Source: Pelagibacteraceae bacterium AG-410-N23 (lineage in GTDB: Bacteria > Pseudomonadota > Alphaproteobacteria > Pelagibacterales > Pelagibacteraceae). From it: DNA of 64,000 nt. Positions 7,797 through 16,765 of the stretch are shown piece after piece (position 1 is the stretch's first letter; the number at the start of each line of letters is the position of its first letter). Both the position numbers and the translations under genes were made by a program. The notes beneath the pieces are model-generated. The model had not been told where the DNA came from. It made no database searches and saw nothing but the letters and a program-made list of their open reading frames with translations. The stretch is from the NCBI GenBank assembly GCA_003215055.1, contig QCKW01000001.1, positions 62,001 to 126,000 on the forward strand, given 5' to 3'.

Positions 7797-10666
7797 TGTT
7801 ACCAAATTCAGAAAAAGATTTTTTAAAAAGACACATTGGACCTTCTAAAGAAGACCAATCAAAAATGTTAAAAGAATTAAATTATAAATCACTGGATGAT
7901 TTGATTGACAATACTGTCCCAGAAAAAATAAAGTTTAAAGGTGAACTTAATATTGGAGATTCAAATTCAGAGTACGAGGCATTAAGAAAATTAAGAGCAA
8001 TTTCAAAAAAAAACCAAGTTTATTCAAATTTCATTGGCATGGGTTATTATGGAACGTATACACCCTATGTAATTTTGAGAAATATACTAGAAAATCCGGG
8101 TTGGTATACTTCATATACCCCTTATCAGCCTGAGGTAGCTCAAGGAAGACTTGAGATGTTATTGAACTTTCAACAAATGATTGTTGACTTTACAGGAATG
8201 GACATTGCTAATGCTTCTTTATTAGATGAAGGTACAGCTGCAGCAGAGGCTATGGGCCTTAGTCATAGATTAAATAAAAAAGATAGTAATTTAGTTTTTG
8301 TATCTGAGGATTGTCATCCTCAAACAATAGATGTAATTCAAACAAGAGCTGAGCCAATGGGTTTAAAGGTTCTAGTCGGTAAAGAAAATGAAGTTTTAGA
8401 CCAGCTAAAAGAAGATTTAGTTTGTGGAATTTTACAATATCCCGGAACTTTAGGGGATATTAAAGACCCAAGTGAAGCGATTAGCAAAATTCACAAAAAA
8501 AATGGGAAGGCTATATTAGCTTGTGATCTGTTAGCTCTAGCAAAATTAAAAACACCTAGAGAACTTGGTGCTGACATTGCGGTCGGAAGCTCTCAAAGAT
8601 TTGGTATTCCAATGGGATATGGAGGTCCGCATGCAGCTTTTTTTGCAACCAAAGATGAGTATAAGAGATCAATGCCTGGAAGGATTGTCGGTGTATCAGT
8701 CGATAGACATGGTAATAAGGCATATAGATTATCTTTGCAAACTAGAGAGCAACACATCAGAAGAGATAAAGCGACTAGTAATATTTGTACTGCACAAGCT
8801 TTATTAGCAATTGTGTCAGCAGCATACGCAATTTATCATGGTCCAGATGGAATTAAAAATATTTCTGAAAGAGTGTCTCAATTAGCAAAAAGTTTTGCTG
8901 ATAAAATTAAACAGTCTGGATATGAACTTTATTCCAATAATTTTTTTGATACAGTTACAATTATTACAAAAGAAAAAACTGATCAAATTTATAAGAATGC
9001 TCTAAATCAGAGAGTTAATATACGAAAAGTAAATTCTGAAATGTTAGCTGTTTCTTTTGATGAAAGAAAAAACGTTTATAGAGTAAATCAATTATTAAAA
9101 ATTTTTAATGCAGCAGAATCAATTAAAAAAGAGGACCCTTCAGTAAGTTTACCTAATTTACCGAAAAACTTATTAAGAACTTCAAAATATTTAGAACATC
9201 CAGTTTTCAACTTATATCATTCAGAGACTGAAATGCTTAGATATTTAAAAAGATTAGAAGACAAAGATATTGCATTGAATAGAACTATGATTGCACTTGG
9301 CTCATGCACAATGAAATTAAACGCTGCTGCCGAAATGATCCCAATATCATGGAAAGAATTTGCAGAACCTCATCCGTTTGTTCCAATAGAACAAATGGAA
9401 GGTTTTAGAGATTTATTTACTGATTTAAAAAATTGGTTGCGATCTATAACTGGTTTTTCAGGTGTTTCTTTGCAACCTAATGCAGGTGCTCAAGGTGAGT
9501 ATGCAGGCCTAATGGTTATCAGAAAATATCATTTAGATAGAGGTGAGCCTAATCGTAATATATGTTTAATTCCAAGTTCAGCACATGGTACTAATCCAGC
9601 AAGTGCACAAATGGTTGGAATGAAAGTGGTTGTTGTCAATTGTGATAAAGAAGGGAATGTTGATTTTGATGATTTAAAGAAAAAAGCAGAGCAACATTCT
9701 GAAAACCTTGGAGCATTAATGGTAACTTATCCGTCTACCCATGGAGTATTTGAGGAAAAAATAACTGATATTTGTGAATTAGTTCATAAACATGGTGGTC
9801 AAGTATATATGGATGGAGCAAATTTAAACGCTCTAGTTGGAATTGCAAAGCCTGGAAATTTTGGACCTGATGTTTGTCATATTAATTTGCATAAAACATT
9901 TTGCATTCCTCATGGTGGAGGAGGACCTGGAATGGGACCCATTGCCTGTAAAAAACATTTACAAGTTTATCTACCTAACCATCCAGTAATAAAAGATTGT
10001 GGACCAACAACTGGAATTGGTGCAGTGTCAGCAGCTCCTTGGGGTAGTTCAAGTATTTTGTCAATTTCTTGGATGTACATTAAAATGATGGGGTCTGCAG
10101 GATTAAAGCTTGCTTCTCAAGTTGCGATATTAAACGCAAATTATATTGCTCATAGATTAAAAGATCACTTTCCGATTTTATATAAAGGATCTAATGGGAA
10201 TGTTGCACACGAGTGTATTATAGATATTAGAACAATAAAATCTGAAACAGGCATAACAGAGGAAGATATAGCTAAAAGATTAATAGATTTTGGTTTTCAT
10301 GCACCAACTATGTCTTGGCCTGTAGCTGGGACTATGATGATAGAGCCAACTGAAAGTGAAGGCTTGTCGGAGCTTGATAGATTCTGTGACACTTTAATAA
10401 AGATAAAACAAGAAATAGACCAGGTTAAATTAGGTAAGTTTGATAAAATTGATAATCCAATTAAGAATGCTCCTCACACTGATAGTGAACTAGCATCTGA
10501 TAACTGGACGCATAAATACACTAGAGAAGAGGCAGCTTATCCAGCTAAATTTTTAAAAGTAAATAAGTTTTGGCCTCCAGTAGCGAGAGTAGACAACGTA
10601 TATGGAGATAAAAACATTTTTTGCACATGTCCAAGCATGGATGAGTTTAAAGAAGATGCAGCATAA
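7796..10666 (+). CDS. gcvP: Glycine dehydrogenase (decarboxylating), P protein
   Basis: A 956-residue single-chain P protein, the fused form of the GcvPA and GcvPB halves. The PLP lysine lies in HINLHKTFCIPHGGGGPGMGP in the second half (near residue 700), and the N-terminal half has the KRHIGP start and the FIGMGYYGTYTP segment. It decarboxylates glycine and loads the aminomethyl group on GcvH. Only gcvT, gcvH and gcvP are here; the L protein (dihydrolipoyl dehydrogenase) must come from elsewhere. It is the last gene under the riboswitch unless the transcript continues into the FAD gene 6 bp downstream. Confidence 0.97.
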   Translation: MLPNSEKDFLKRHIGPSKEDQSKMLKELNYKSLDDLIDNTVPEKIKFKGELNIGDSNSEYEALRKLRAISKKNQVYSNFIGMGYYGTYTPYVILRNILENPGWYTSYTPYQPEVAQGRLEMLLNFQQMIVDFTGMDIANASLLDEGTAAAEAMGLSHRLNKKDSNLVFVSEDCHPQTIDVIQTRAEPMGLKVLVGKENEVLDQLKEDLVCGILQYPGTLGDIKDPSEAISKIHKKNGKAILACDLLALAKLKTPRELGADIAVGSSQRFGIPMGYGGPHAAFFATKDEYKRSMPGRIVGVSVDRHGNKAYRLSLQTREQHIRRDKATSNICTAQALLAIVSAAYAIYHGPDGIKNISERVSQLAKSFADKIKQSGYELYSNNFFDTVTIITKEKTDQIYKNALNQRVNIRKVNSEMLAVSFDERKNVYRVNQLLKIFNAAESIKKEDPSVSLPNLPKNLLRTSKYLEHPVFNLYHSETEMLRYLKRLEDKDIALNRTMIALGSCTMKLNAAAEMIPISWKEFAEPHPFVPIEQMEGFRDLFTDLKNWLRSITGFSGVSLQPNAGAQGEYAGLMVIRKYHLDRGEPNRNICLIPSSAHGTNPASAQMVGMKVVVVNCDKEGNVDFDDLKKKAEQHSENLGALMVTYPSTHGVFEEKITDICELVHKHGGQVYMDGANLNALVGIAKPGNFGPDVCHINLHKTFCIPHGGGGPGMGPIACKKHLQVYLPNHPVIKDCGPTTGIGAVSAAPWGSSSILSISWMYIKMMGSAGLKLASQVAILNANYIAHRLKDHFPILYKGSNGNVAHECIIDIRTIKSETGITEEDIAKRLIDFGFHAPTMSWPVAGTMMIEPTESEGLSELDRFCDTLIKIKQEIDQVKLGKFDKIDNPIKNAPHTDSELASDNWTHKYTREEAAYPAKFLKVNKFWPPVARVDNVYGDKNIFCTCPSMDEFKEDAA

Positions 10667-10672
10667 TTTCTA

Positions 10673-11911
10673 ATGAAAATTGCTGTTGTTGGTTCAGGAA
10701 TTTCAGGGTTAAGCGCAGCATATTATTTATCAAAAAAACACAATGTAGATCTTTTTGAGAGAGAAGATCACTTTGGAGGTCATTCTCATACAATTGATTT
10801 AGTTTTTGATAAAAAAAAAGTTTCAGTAGATATTGGATTTATCGTGTTTAATTTCAAAACTTATCCAAACTTAATAAATTTTTTTAAGGAAAATGATATT
10901 CAAATCGAAAAGAGCGATATGTCTTTTTCAGTTTCGGTAGATAATACAAAATTTGAATATTGTGGAAAAGGTTTAAATGGAATTTTTACTAATAAATCAA
11001 ATTTATTCAATATTGAATTTTTAAAAATGTTTTTCGATATTTTAAAATTTTATAAAAAAAGTGATCAAGAAACTATTTTGAATGAAAAAATTACTTTAGG
11101 AGAATATTTAAAAAGAAACAAATTATCTAAAACATTTGTAGATTATCATATCATACCAATGGTATCTGCAATTTGGTCCATGCCTCCTTATGAGGCAAGT
11201 AAAATGCCAATAAGCTTTTTTCTAAAATTTTTTCAAAATCATGGATTATTTAAATTAAAAAATAGACCTCAGTGGTATACAGTATCCAATAGAAGCAGAA
11301 CTTATGTAAGTAAAATAATTTCTCAAATAAGTGGAGAACATTATAAAAATTATAATGTCACAAAGATTAAAAGAAAATCAACAGGTTTAGATTTATACTA
11401 TGGTGGGGAAAGTGAATTCTTTGATTATGATAAGGTAATATTAGCTATACATGCAGATGAAGCTTTAAAATTGATTGAAAATCCTACTGAAGATGAAAAA
11501 AATATTCTTTCAAATTTCAATTATAAGGAAAATATAGCTTACATTCATACTGATCAACGAGCCATGCCAAAAAATAAAAAAGCCTGGTCTTCATGGAACT
11601 CTTCAATAGATGATAAAAATTTAGATAAAAATTCAATTACATATTGGTTGAATTTGTTACAAAACCTAAAATGTGATGAAAATATTTTCTTAACACTTAA
11701 CCCTTATTTTAAGATTGATGAAAAAAAAATATTAAAAAAGGTTAAATTTACTCATCCTTATTATGATCAAAATGCACTAGATGCTCAATCTGAGCTTGTT
11801 AAAATACAAAATCAAAAAGATTTACTTTTCTGTGGAAGTTATTTTGGTTACGGATTTCATGAAGATGGAATAAAATCATCTATTGAAATGCTAAAAAGCC
11901 TAGATGATTAA
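10673..11911 (+). CDS. FAD-dependent amine-oxidase-like protein (COG2907 type)
   Basis: A 412-residue flavoprotein with an N-terminal Rossmann dinucleotide motif (VVGSGISGLSAAYYL), the FEREDHFGGHSHTID loop and a C-terminal FAD-contact motif (FCGSYFGYGFHEDG near residue 385). This is the predicted NAD/FAD-binding family that in many bacteria sits beside DUF1365 and a cyclopropane-fatty-acid-synthase-like gene, as it does here. A role as desaturase or oxidase acting on phospholipid acyl chains is inferred from that context and from the furan fatty acid pathway of other alphaproteobacteria. It begins 6 bp after gcvP and overlaps the next gene by 8 bp. Confidence 0.85.
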   Translation: MKIAVVGSGISGLSAAYYLSKKHNVDLFEREDHFGGHSHTIDLVFDKKKVSVDIGFIVFNFKTYPNLINFFKENDIQIEKSDMSFSVSVDNTKFEYCGKGLNGIFTNKSNLFNIEFLKMFFDILKFYKKSDQETILNEKITLGEYLKRNKLSKTFVDYHIIPMVSAIWSMPPYEASKMPISFFLKFFQNHGLFKLKNRPQWYTVSNRSRTYVSKIISQISGEHYKNYNVTKIKRKSTGLDLYYGGESEFFDYDKVILAIHADEALKLIENPTEDEKNILSNFNYKENIAYIHTDQRAMPKNKKAWSSWNSSIDDKNLDKNSITYWLNLLQNLKCDENIFLTLNPYFKIDEKKILKKVKFTHPYYDQNALDAQSELVKIQNQKDLLFCGSYFGYGFHEDGIKSSIEMLKSLDD

Positions 11912-12668
11912 TTCTTGTATATATGATGGAAGTGTGATCCATAAAAGATTTAAGCCAAAGGTGCATTTTTTTAAATATAAAGTATTCTCTCTATTAATTG
12001 ATCTATCAGAACTAAATGAGCTTAATAACAAATTAAAATTTTTTTCTTTGAATAGATTTAATCTAATTAGTTTCTATGAGAAAGATCATGGAAATCGTGA
12101 TGGCTCATCTCTTTTTAACTGGGTAAAACTTAATTTAAATATTAACAACATAAGTACTGAAAATATTAAAATTAAACTTTTATGTTATCCTAGAATATTA
12201 GGCTATGTTTTTAATCCACTAAGTATTTTTTTTATATATGATAAAAATGAAAATTTAATTTCCATTTTATATGAAGTTAAAAATACCTTTGGTGAACAAC
12301 ATACTTACATATTTAAGGTAGAAGGTGAAAATAAGTTAATACAAAATAAGTGTCCAAAAAAGTTTCATGTCTCACCATTTATTGAAATGAATTGTAATTA
12401 TTTTTTTAGAATCTTAAATCCAGAAGAAAATTTATCAGTTAAAATAGATCAGTATGATCAAGGAGGAAAAATTCTTTTTGCATCTCAAGATGGTAAAAGG
12501 TTAGATTTAACAACAAAAAATTTAATCACTTCCTACTTAAAACACCCCTTAATGACATTTAAAATAATTTCTGCGATACATTTTGAAGCGTTTAAATTGT
12601 GGATTAAAGGGATTAAATTTGTGAAAAAAAAATTAAAAATTAAAAACAATATAACAGTAGAGAATTGA
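11904..12668 (+). CDS. DUF1365 family protein
   Basis: A 254-residue protein beginning with the family-typical SCIYDGSVIHKRFKPKVHFFKYKVFSLLIDLSEL pattern (residues 3-37) and containing LLCYPRILGYVFNPLSIFFIYD and a KKFHVSPF motif, all characteristic of DUF1365. The biochemical function is not established. The family is almost always found between a COG2907 flavoprotein and a CFA-synthase-like methyltransferase, so it probably takes part in the same acyl-chain modification. It overlaps both neighbours (8 bp and 1 bp), consistent with a coupled operon. Confidence 0.85.
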   Translation: MINSCIYDGSVIHKRFKPKVHFFKYKVFSLLIDLSELNELNNKLKFFSLNRFNLISFYEKDHGNRDGSSLFNWVKLNLNINNISTENIKIKLLCYPRILGYVFNPLSIFFIYDKNENLISILYEVKNTFGEQHTYIFKVEGENKLIQNKCPKKFHVSPFIEMNCNYFFRILNPEENLSVKIDQYDQGGKILFASQDGKRLDLTTKNLITSYLKHPLMTFKIISAIHFEAFKLWIKGIKFVKKKLKIKNNITVEN

Positions 12669-13846
12669 TGTTTTTAGACAAAACAGCAGATAAAATAGTT
12701 TATAAATTCCTTAATAATATTAATTATGGATATCTTGAGCTAACAACTTTTGATGGTAAAATTTTAAAATTTGGAAATTCAGACGAAAAATTAAAAGCAA
12801 AAATCAAAATTAAAAAACCAAATTTCAATTACAATTTAATTAGAGGTGGCAGCATTGGATTTGCAGAAAGTTATATGAAAGGAGAATTTGAAACTGATAA
12901 TTTATCAAATTTAATTGAATTAACTGCTAGAAATATTCAAGTCATACATAAATTTTCAGGACTTCTTGATTTTCCAATAATCAATTTTGTAAAAAATAAA
13001 ATAATAAAAAATACAAAAAATCGAAGTAAAGATAACATTGCGAAACATTATGATTTAGGTAACGATTTTTTTTCTCTTTGGTTAGATGATACACTCACTT
13101 ACTCTAGTGCTATATTTGACAAACAATCAAAAAATCTTTCTGAAGCTCAAAATAATAAATATCAAAAATTAATAGATCTAATTAAACCAAACAGTGGTGA
13201 TAAAGTTTTAGAGATAGGATGTGGCTGGGGTGGTTTTGCAGAATATTTGGGTAAAAAATATGATGTTAAACTTGACTGTATAACAATATCAAAAAAACAA
13301 TTTGAATATGCGAAAGAAAGAATTTTTAAATGTGGTTTAAATGAAAAAGTTAATATTGAAATAAAAGATTATAGGGATCTTAAAGGTAAATATAATTCAG
13401 TAGCTTCAATAGAAATGATTGAGGCTGTCGGTCAAAACTATTTAGAAGGATATTTCAAAACAATTAAAAGTAATTTATCTGATGGTGGAAAAGCTGCTAT
13501 TCAAGCAATTACAATTGATGATAGATTATTTGATAGATATAAAAATAAACAAGATTTTATTCAAAAATATATTTTTCCAGGAGGGTTTTTGCCAAATAAA
13601 AATAGTATTAATCGGTATGTTTCTGATAACGGATTAACAATAAATTCTTACATTTCTTATGCAGATCATTATGCAAATACTTTGGTCATATGGAGAAATG
13701 AGTTTTTAAAAAAATGGGATTTAATTAAAAATCAAGGTTTTGATTTAACATTTAAAAGAATGTGGGAGTTTTATCTTTCATATTGTGAAGCTGGATTTAA
13801 GTCAAAAAATATTGACTTGATCCAATTTTCATTGCAGAACAAATAA
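12668..13846 (+). CDS. Cyclopropane-fatty-acyl-phospholipid synthase family methyltransferase
   Basis: A SAM-dependent methyltransferase of about 392 residues. It shows the class I motif VLEIGCGWGGFAEYLG, the upstream AKHYDLGNDFFSLWLDD and TYSSAIFD segments, the EMIEAVG motif and the C-terminal YCEAGF with the family's conserved cysteine. CFA synthases methylenate unsaturated phospholipid acyl chains. The gene context (COG2907, DUF1365, DUF3833) suggests the relative that methylates acyl chains toward methyl-branched or furan fatty acids rather than classical Cfa, but sequence alone cannot decide. The ATG at 12668 shares a base with the DUF1365 stop; the TTG one codon upstream is unlikely. 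Confidence 0.88.
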   Translation: MFLDKTADKIVYKFLNNINYGYLELTTFDGKILKFGNSDEKLKAKIKIKKPNFNYNLIRGGSIGFAESYMKGEFETDNLSNLIELTARNIQVIHKFSGLLDFPIINFVKNKIIKNTKNRSKDNIAKHYDLGNDFFSLWLDDTLTYSSAIFDKQSKNLSEAQNNKYQKLIDLIKPNSGDKVLEIGCGWGGFAEYLGKKYDVKLDCITISKKQFEYAKERIFKCGLNEKVNIEIKDYRDLKGKYNSVASIEMIEAVGQNYLEGYFKTIKSNLSDGGKAAIQAITIDDRLFDRYKNKQDFIQKYIFPGGFLPNKNSINRYVSDNGLTINSYISYADHYANTLVIWRNEFLKKWDLIKNQGFDLTFKRMWEFYLSYCEAGFKSKNIDLIQFSLQNK

Positions 13847-13860
13847 CGAAAAGGAGAGAT

Positions 13861-14409
13861 GTGAGGAAAATAATAAACTTTAAATCAATTTTATTGATAA
13901 TTTCTTTATTCTTAATTACAAACTGTTCAAATAATAATGCTATGAAACCAGAAGATTTTAAAGGTAAAGAACCCAGATTAATTATTGAAGAGTATCTGTC
14001 AGGCAATGTCAAAGCTTGGGGAGTTCTTCAAAATAGATCTGGTAAAGTCACAAGACAATTCTCAGCAGATTTAAATGGTAAATGGGATGGAAACAAATTG
14101 ATTCTAGATGAAAAATTTAATTGGGATGATGGTGAAATTCAAAATAGACAATGGCAAATAACTAAAATTGATGAAAATAATTATGAAGGTACTGCAGGAG
14201 ATGTAGTAGGAAAAGCAAAAGGCTACTCTTATGGACCAGCATTCAAATTTGAATATGTTCTTTTAGTGCCTGTTAAAGGGAAAGAAATTAAAATTACGTT
14301 TGATGATTGGATATTTAAACAAGACGACCGTGTAGCAATTAATAGAGCCACTATGACAAAGTTTGGTATTAAAGTCGCTGAGCTAACAGTTGTATTTGTT
14401 AAAGATTAA
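13861..14409 (+). CDS. DUF3833 family lipoprotein
   Basis: A 182-residue exported protein starting with GTG, set by a strong AAAAGGAGAG Shine-Dalgarno; the nearby ATG runs straight into a stop. A signal peptide ends in a lipobox-like LITNC, so it is probably a lipoprotein. The body shows DUF3833 features: the MKPEDFKGKEPRLIIEEYLSG start of the mature part and internal beta-strand-rich segments with LNGKWDG, NRQWQI and FKFEYVL. DUF3833 proteins recur in CFA/DUF1365 clusters and may act like lipocalins on membrane lipids. The 3' end overlaps the convergent SDR gene by 4 bp. Confidence 0.8.
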   Translation: MRKIINFKSILLIISLFLITNCSNNNAMKPEDFKGKEPRLIIEEYLSGNVKAWGVLQNRSGKVTRQFSADLNGKWDGNKLILDEKFNWDDGEIQNRQWQITKIDENNYEGTAGDVVGKAKGYSYGPAFKFEYVLLVPVKGKEIKITFDDWIFKQDDRVAINRATMTKFGIKVAELTVVFVKD

Positions 14410-15167
14410 TTCTTTTTTTGATATTTTGTCATTTTACCTATCAAACTAAAATATATTTTGCTTGGTATTAAGCTTAAAATTTTAAGTATAAGAGTTAATG
14501 ATTTTGGAAAATGAATTTCAAATACATTCTTATTTACCAATCCATCATAAATTTTCTCAGCTGCGTACTCTGGTGATTTTAGAAAAGGCATTTTAAAATC
14601 ATTTTTATCTGTCATCGGTGTTTTTATAAAACCAGGTGAAACGAGACATACACGTACATTAGACCTTCCAAAATCAAAATATAAACTTTCTGCCAAATTA
14701 TTTAGAGCTGATTTTGAGGGTCCATAACCTGTAGAATTTGGTAATCCTCTGTAACCTGCAATTGATGAAACAATTGTAATTATTCCATTTTTTTTATTTT
14801 TAAAATATTCTTCAACAGCTTTAATACTGTTTAGAGTACCAAAAAAGTTGATCTTAAAAACATCTTCAATCTGTTCAACATCAATATCTTTTTCTTTTCT
14901 AGGATTCCACGTTCCTGTCGAAAAAAAACAAATATCTATTTCATCAAATTTATCTCTAATTTTATCAAATACTTCCTTACACTTAGACTTGTCAGTTACA
15001 TCTAATGGAAATGAACTAATGTTAGTATATTGGTCTGAAATTTCTTTAAGTAAATTTTCACGTCTTGCTGAAATTGCTACATTCCAACCTTCATTAGCAA
15101 ACTTTATTGCCAAAGCTTTGCCAATTCCTGTACTTCCACCAGTTATCCAAATAGTTTTTTTATTCAT
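14406..15167 (-). CDS. Short-chain dehydrogenase/reductase
   Basis: A 253-residue SDR with the cofactor motif TGGSTGIG, catalytic Ser in IVSSIAG and the YGPSKSA active-site Tyr-Lys pair. A C-terminal hydrophobic segment (LTLILKILSLIPSKIYFSL) suggests membrane association. SDRs of this kind occur in the same clusters as DUF3833 and CFA-like genes in other proteobacteria, so a lipid or retinoid-like substrate is possible, but the substrate is unknown. The start codon is only 8 bp from the divergent tspO start. Confidence 0.82.
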   Translation of the reverse strand: MNKKTIWITGGSTGIGKALAIKFANEGWNVAISARRENLLKEISDQYTNISSFPLDVTDKSKCKEVFDKIRDKFDEIDICFFSTGTWNPRKEKDIDVEQIEDVFKINFFGTLNSIKAVEEYFKNKKNGIITIVSSIAGYRGLPNSTGYGPSKSALNNLAESLYFDFGRSNVRVCLVSPGFIKTPMTDKNDFKMPFLKSPEYAAEKIYDGLVNKNVFEIHFPKSLTLILKILSLIPSKIYFSLIGKMTKYQKKN

Positions 15168-15175
15168 TATATAAA

Positions 15176-15658
15176 ATGTATAATACTTATATGTTTAAAA
15201 ATAAATTTTTATCATTTATACTTTTTTTTGTAATCACTTTTTCTGCGTCATTTGTTGGGGGTTTAGCGTCAATTAGCTTAAAAGAACCCTGGTATTCACA
15301 ACTTGAGAAATCAAATTATAATCCTCCTGATTGGGTGTTTGCACCGGTTTGGACAACATTGTATCTAATGATGACTTTAGCCATTTGGTTTTTTTGGCAC
15401 AGTAAAAATCGAGATATGAATACAGTGTATATTTATTTCATACATATAATTATTAATACAACTTGGAGTATTATCTTCTTTGGTTACCATCAGATATTTT
15501 TAGCAATGATTGTATTAATGATTCTTATTTTTTTAATAATTATTCTTTTTATCAGATTTAAACGTGTCAATTTTGTAAGTTCTTACTTAATGATTCCCTA
15601 TTTACTTTGGTGTTGCTATGCATTATTTCTGAACTTTAACTTATTTATATTAAATTGA
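15176..15658 (+). CDS. tspO: TspO/MBR family tryptophan-rich sensory protein
   Basis: A 160-residue membrane protein with five helices. It carries the TspO hallmark WYSQLEKSNYNPPDWVFAPVWTTLYLMM (residues 39-66) and NTTWSIIFFGYHQIF. TspO proteins bind porphyrins and respond to light or oxygen in alphaproteobacteria. Placement beside a lipid-modification cluster supports a photo-oxidative stress link, which is inference. An alternative ATG at 15191 is possible; the upstream ATG sits 8 bp from the divergent SDR start. The next gene begins immediately after its stop codon. Confidence 0.88.
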   Translation: MYNTYMFKNKFLSFILFFVITFSASFVGGLASISLKEPWYSQLEKSNYNPPDWVFAPVWTTLYLMMTLAIWFFWHSKNRDMNTVYIYFIHIIINTTWSIIFFGYHQIFLAMIVLMILIFLIIILFIRFKRVNFVSSYLMIPYLLWCCYALFLNFNLFILN

Positions 15659-16762
15659 ATGGATGATGTTGTAATAGTTGGTGGTGGAATAATTGGAGCT
15701 GCAACAGCTTATTTTTTATCGAAAGAGGGTAGAAAAGTAAAAGTAATAGAGAGAGATCCAACTTATAAATTAGCCTCTTTCCCACTTTCATTAGGAGGTT
15801 TTAGAAGACAATTTTTTCAAAAAGAAAATATTTTGCTTGGAAAATTTGCAAGAGAATTTATTTTTCAAATTCCTGAATTACTTAAAACAGAAAAAAACCC
15901 TAGACCAACCGCAAGTATGGTTACAAATGGGTATCTGTTAATGTTTGGACCAGAACATGCTGATGAACAATATAAAGCTTTAGAAAATCACAAAGCATGT
16001 GATGCTGGTACAAAAAATATTAAAGGATCAGAATTAACAAAATTTTTTCCATATATAAACAATGAAGGAATTGAAACAGCTACTTTTACTGATAACAAAA
16101 GTGAGGGTTGGATCGATCCTTTTATGTTTCATAGCGCTTTAAAAAGCAAAGCTTCTGAGCTTGGTGCTGAATTCGTAAAAGGTGAGGTAAAATCTCTTTC
16201 AGAAATAAAAGCAAAAACAATTATTTCAGCAGCTGGTTGTTGGACTAAAGAATTACTAGAGGATATTCCTGTTGAACCACAAAAACACACAGTTTTTAGA
16301 GTTAAGTGTCCAAAACATATTCCTGAAATGCCATTGACTGGGGATCTGACGACAGGTGTTTATTGGAGACCAGAAGGTAACGAATATTTAGCAGGATCAC
16401 CAAAGTCAGTCTTTGATGCTAAAGATCTGGAACCTGCTTGGGATGATTTTGAGGAATTAGTTTGGCCTGCATTAGCTCACAGAATTCCTGCTATGGAAGA
16501 ATTAAAATTAACTGGTGGTTGGGCTGGTTATTATGATTGCAATAGATTAGATAATAATGCAGTAGTTGGAAAACATCCTAAATTTGAAAACGTTTACCTT
16601 GCAACTGGTTTTACTGGGAGAGGTTTGATGCAAGCACCAGGTATTGGTAGAGCTTTAACAGAACTGATTACAACAGGTGAATATCAATCAATAGATATTT
16701 CTAATATGGCTGTCGAGAGAGTTTTAGGAAAAAAAGCAAGACCTGAGCCATACGTTCTTTAA
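15659..16762 (+). CDS. FAD-dependent oxidoreductase (DAO / sarcosine-oxidase-like)
   Basis: A 367-residue DAO-fold protein with the N-terminal VIVGGGIIGAATAYFLS dinucleotide motif, an acidic IERD ribose contact and a C-terminal FAD motif (VYLATGFTGRGLMQAPGIGRALTELI). The family covers glycine, sarcosine, dimethylglycine and other amino-acid oxidases and FOXRED1-like proteins. It lacks a folate-binding aminomethyltransferase domain. Given creatinase at 23063 and gcvTHP at 6313, sarcosine or a similar N-methyl amine is an attractive substrate, but this is inferred. It starts right after the tspO stop. Confidence 0.82.
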   Translation: MDDVVIVGGGIIGAATAYFLSKEGRKVKVIERDPTYKLASFPLSLGGFRRQFFQKENILLGKFAREFIFQIPELLKTEKNPRPTASMVTNGYLLMFGPEHADEQYKALENHKACDAGTKNIKGSELTKFFPYINNEGIETATFTDNKSEGWIDPFMFHSALKSKASELGAEFVKGEVKSLSEIKAKTIISAAGCWTKELLEDIPVEPQKHTVFRVKCPKHIPEMPLTGDLTTGVYWRPEGNEYLAGSPKSVFDAKDLEPAWDDFEELVWPALAHRIPAMEELKLTGGWAGYYDCNRLDNNAVVGKHPKFENVYLATGFTGRGLMQAPGIGRALTELITTGEYQSIDISNMAVERVLGKKARPEPYVL

Positions 16763-16765
16763 ATT

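Noticed and set aside
8565-8807. 80-codon open frame inside gcvP on the same strand
   Set aside because: It is out of frame with gcvP, which is conserved along this stretch, and has no features of its own.
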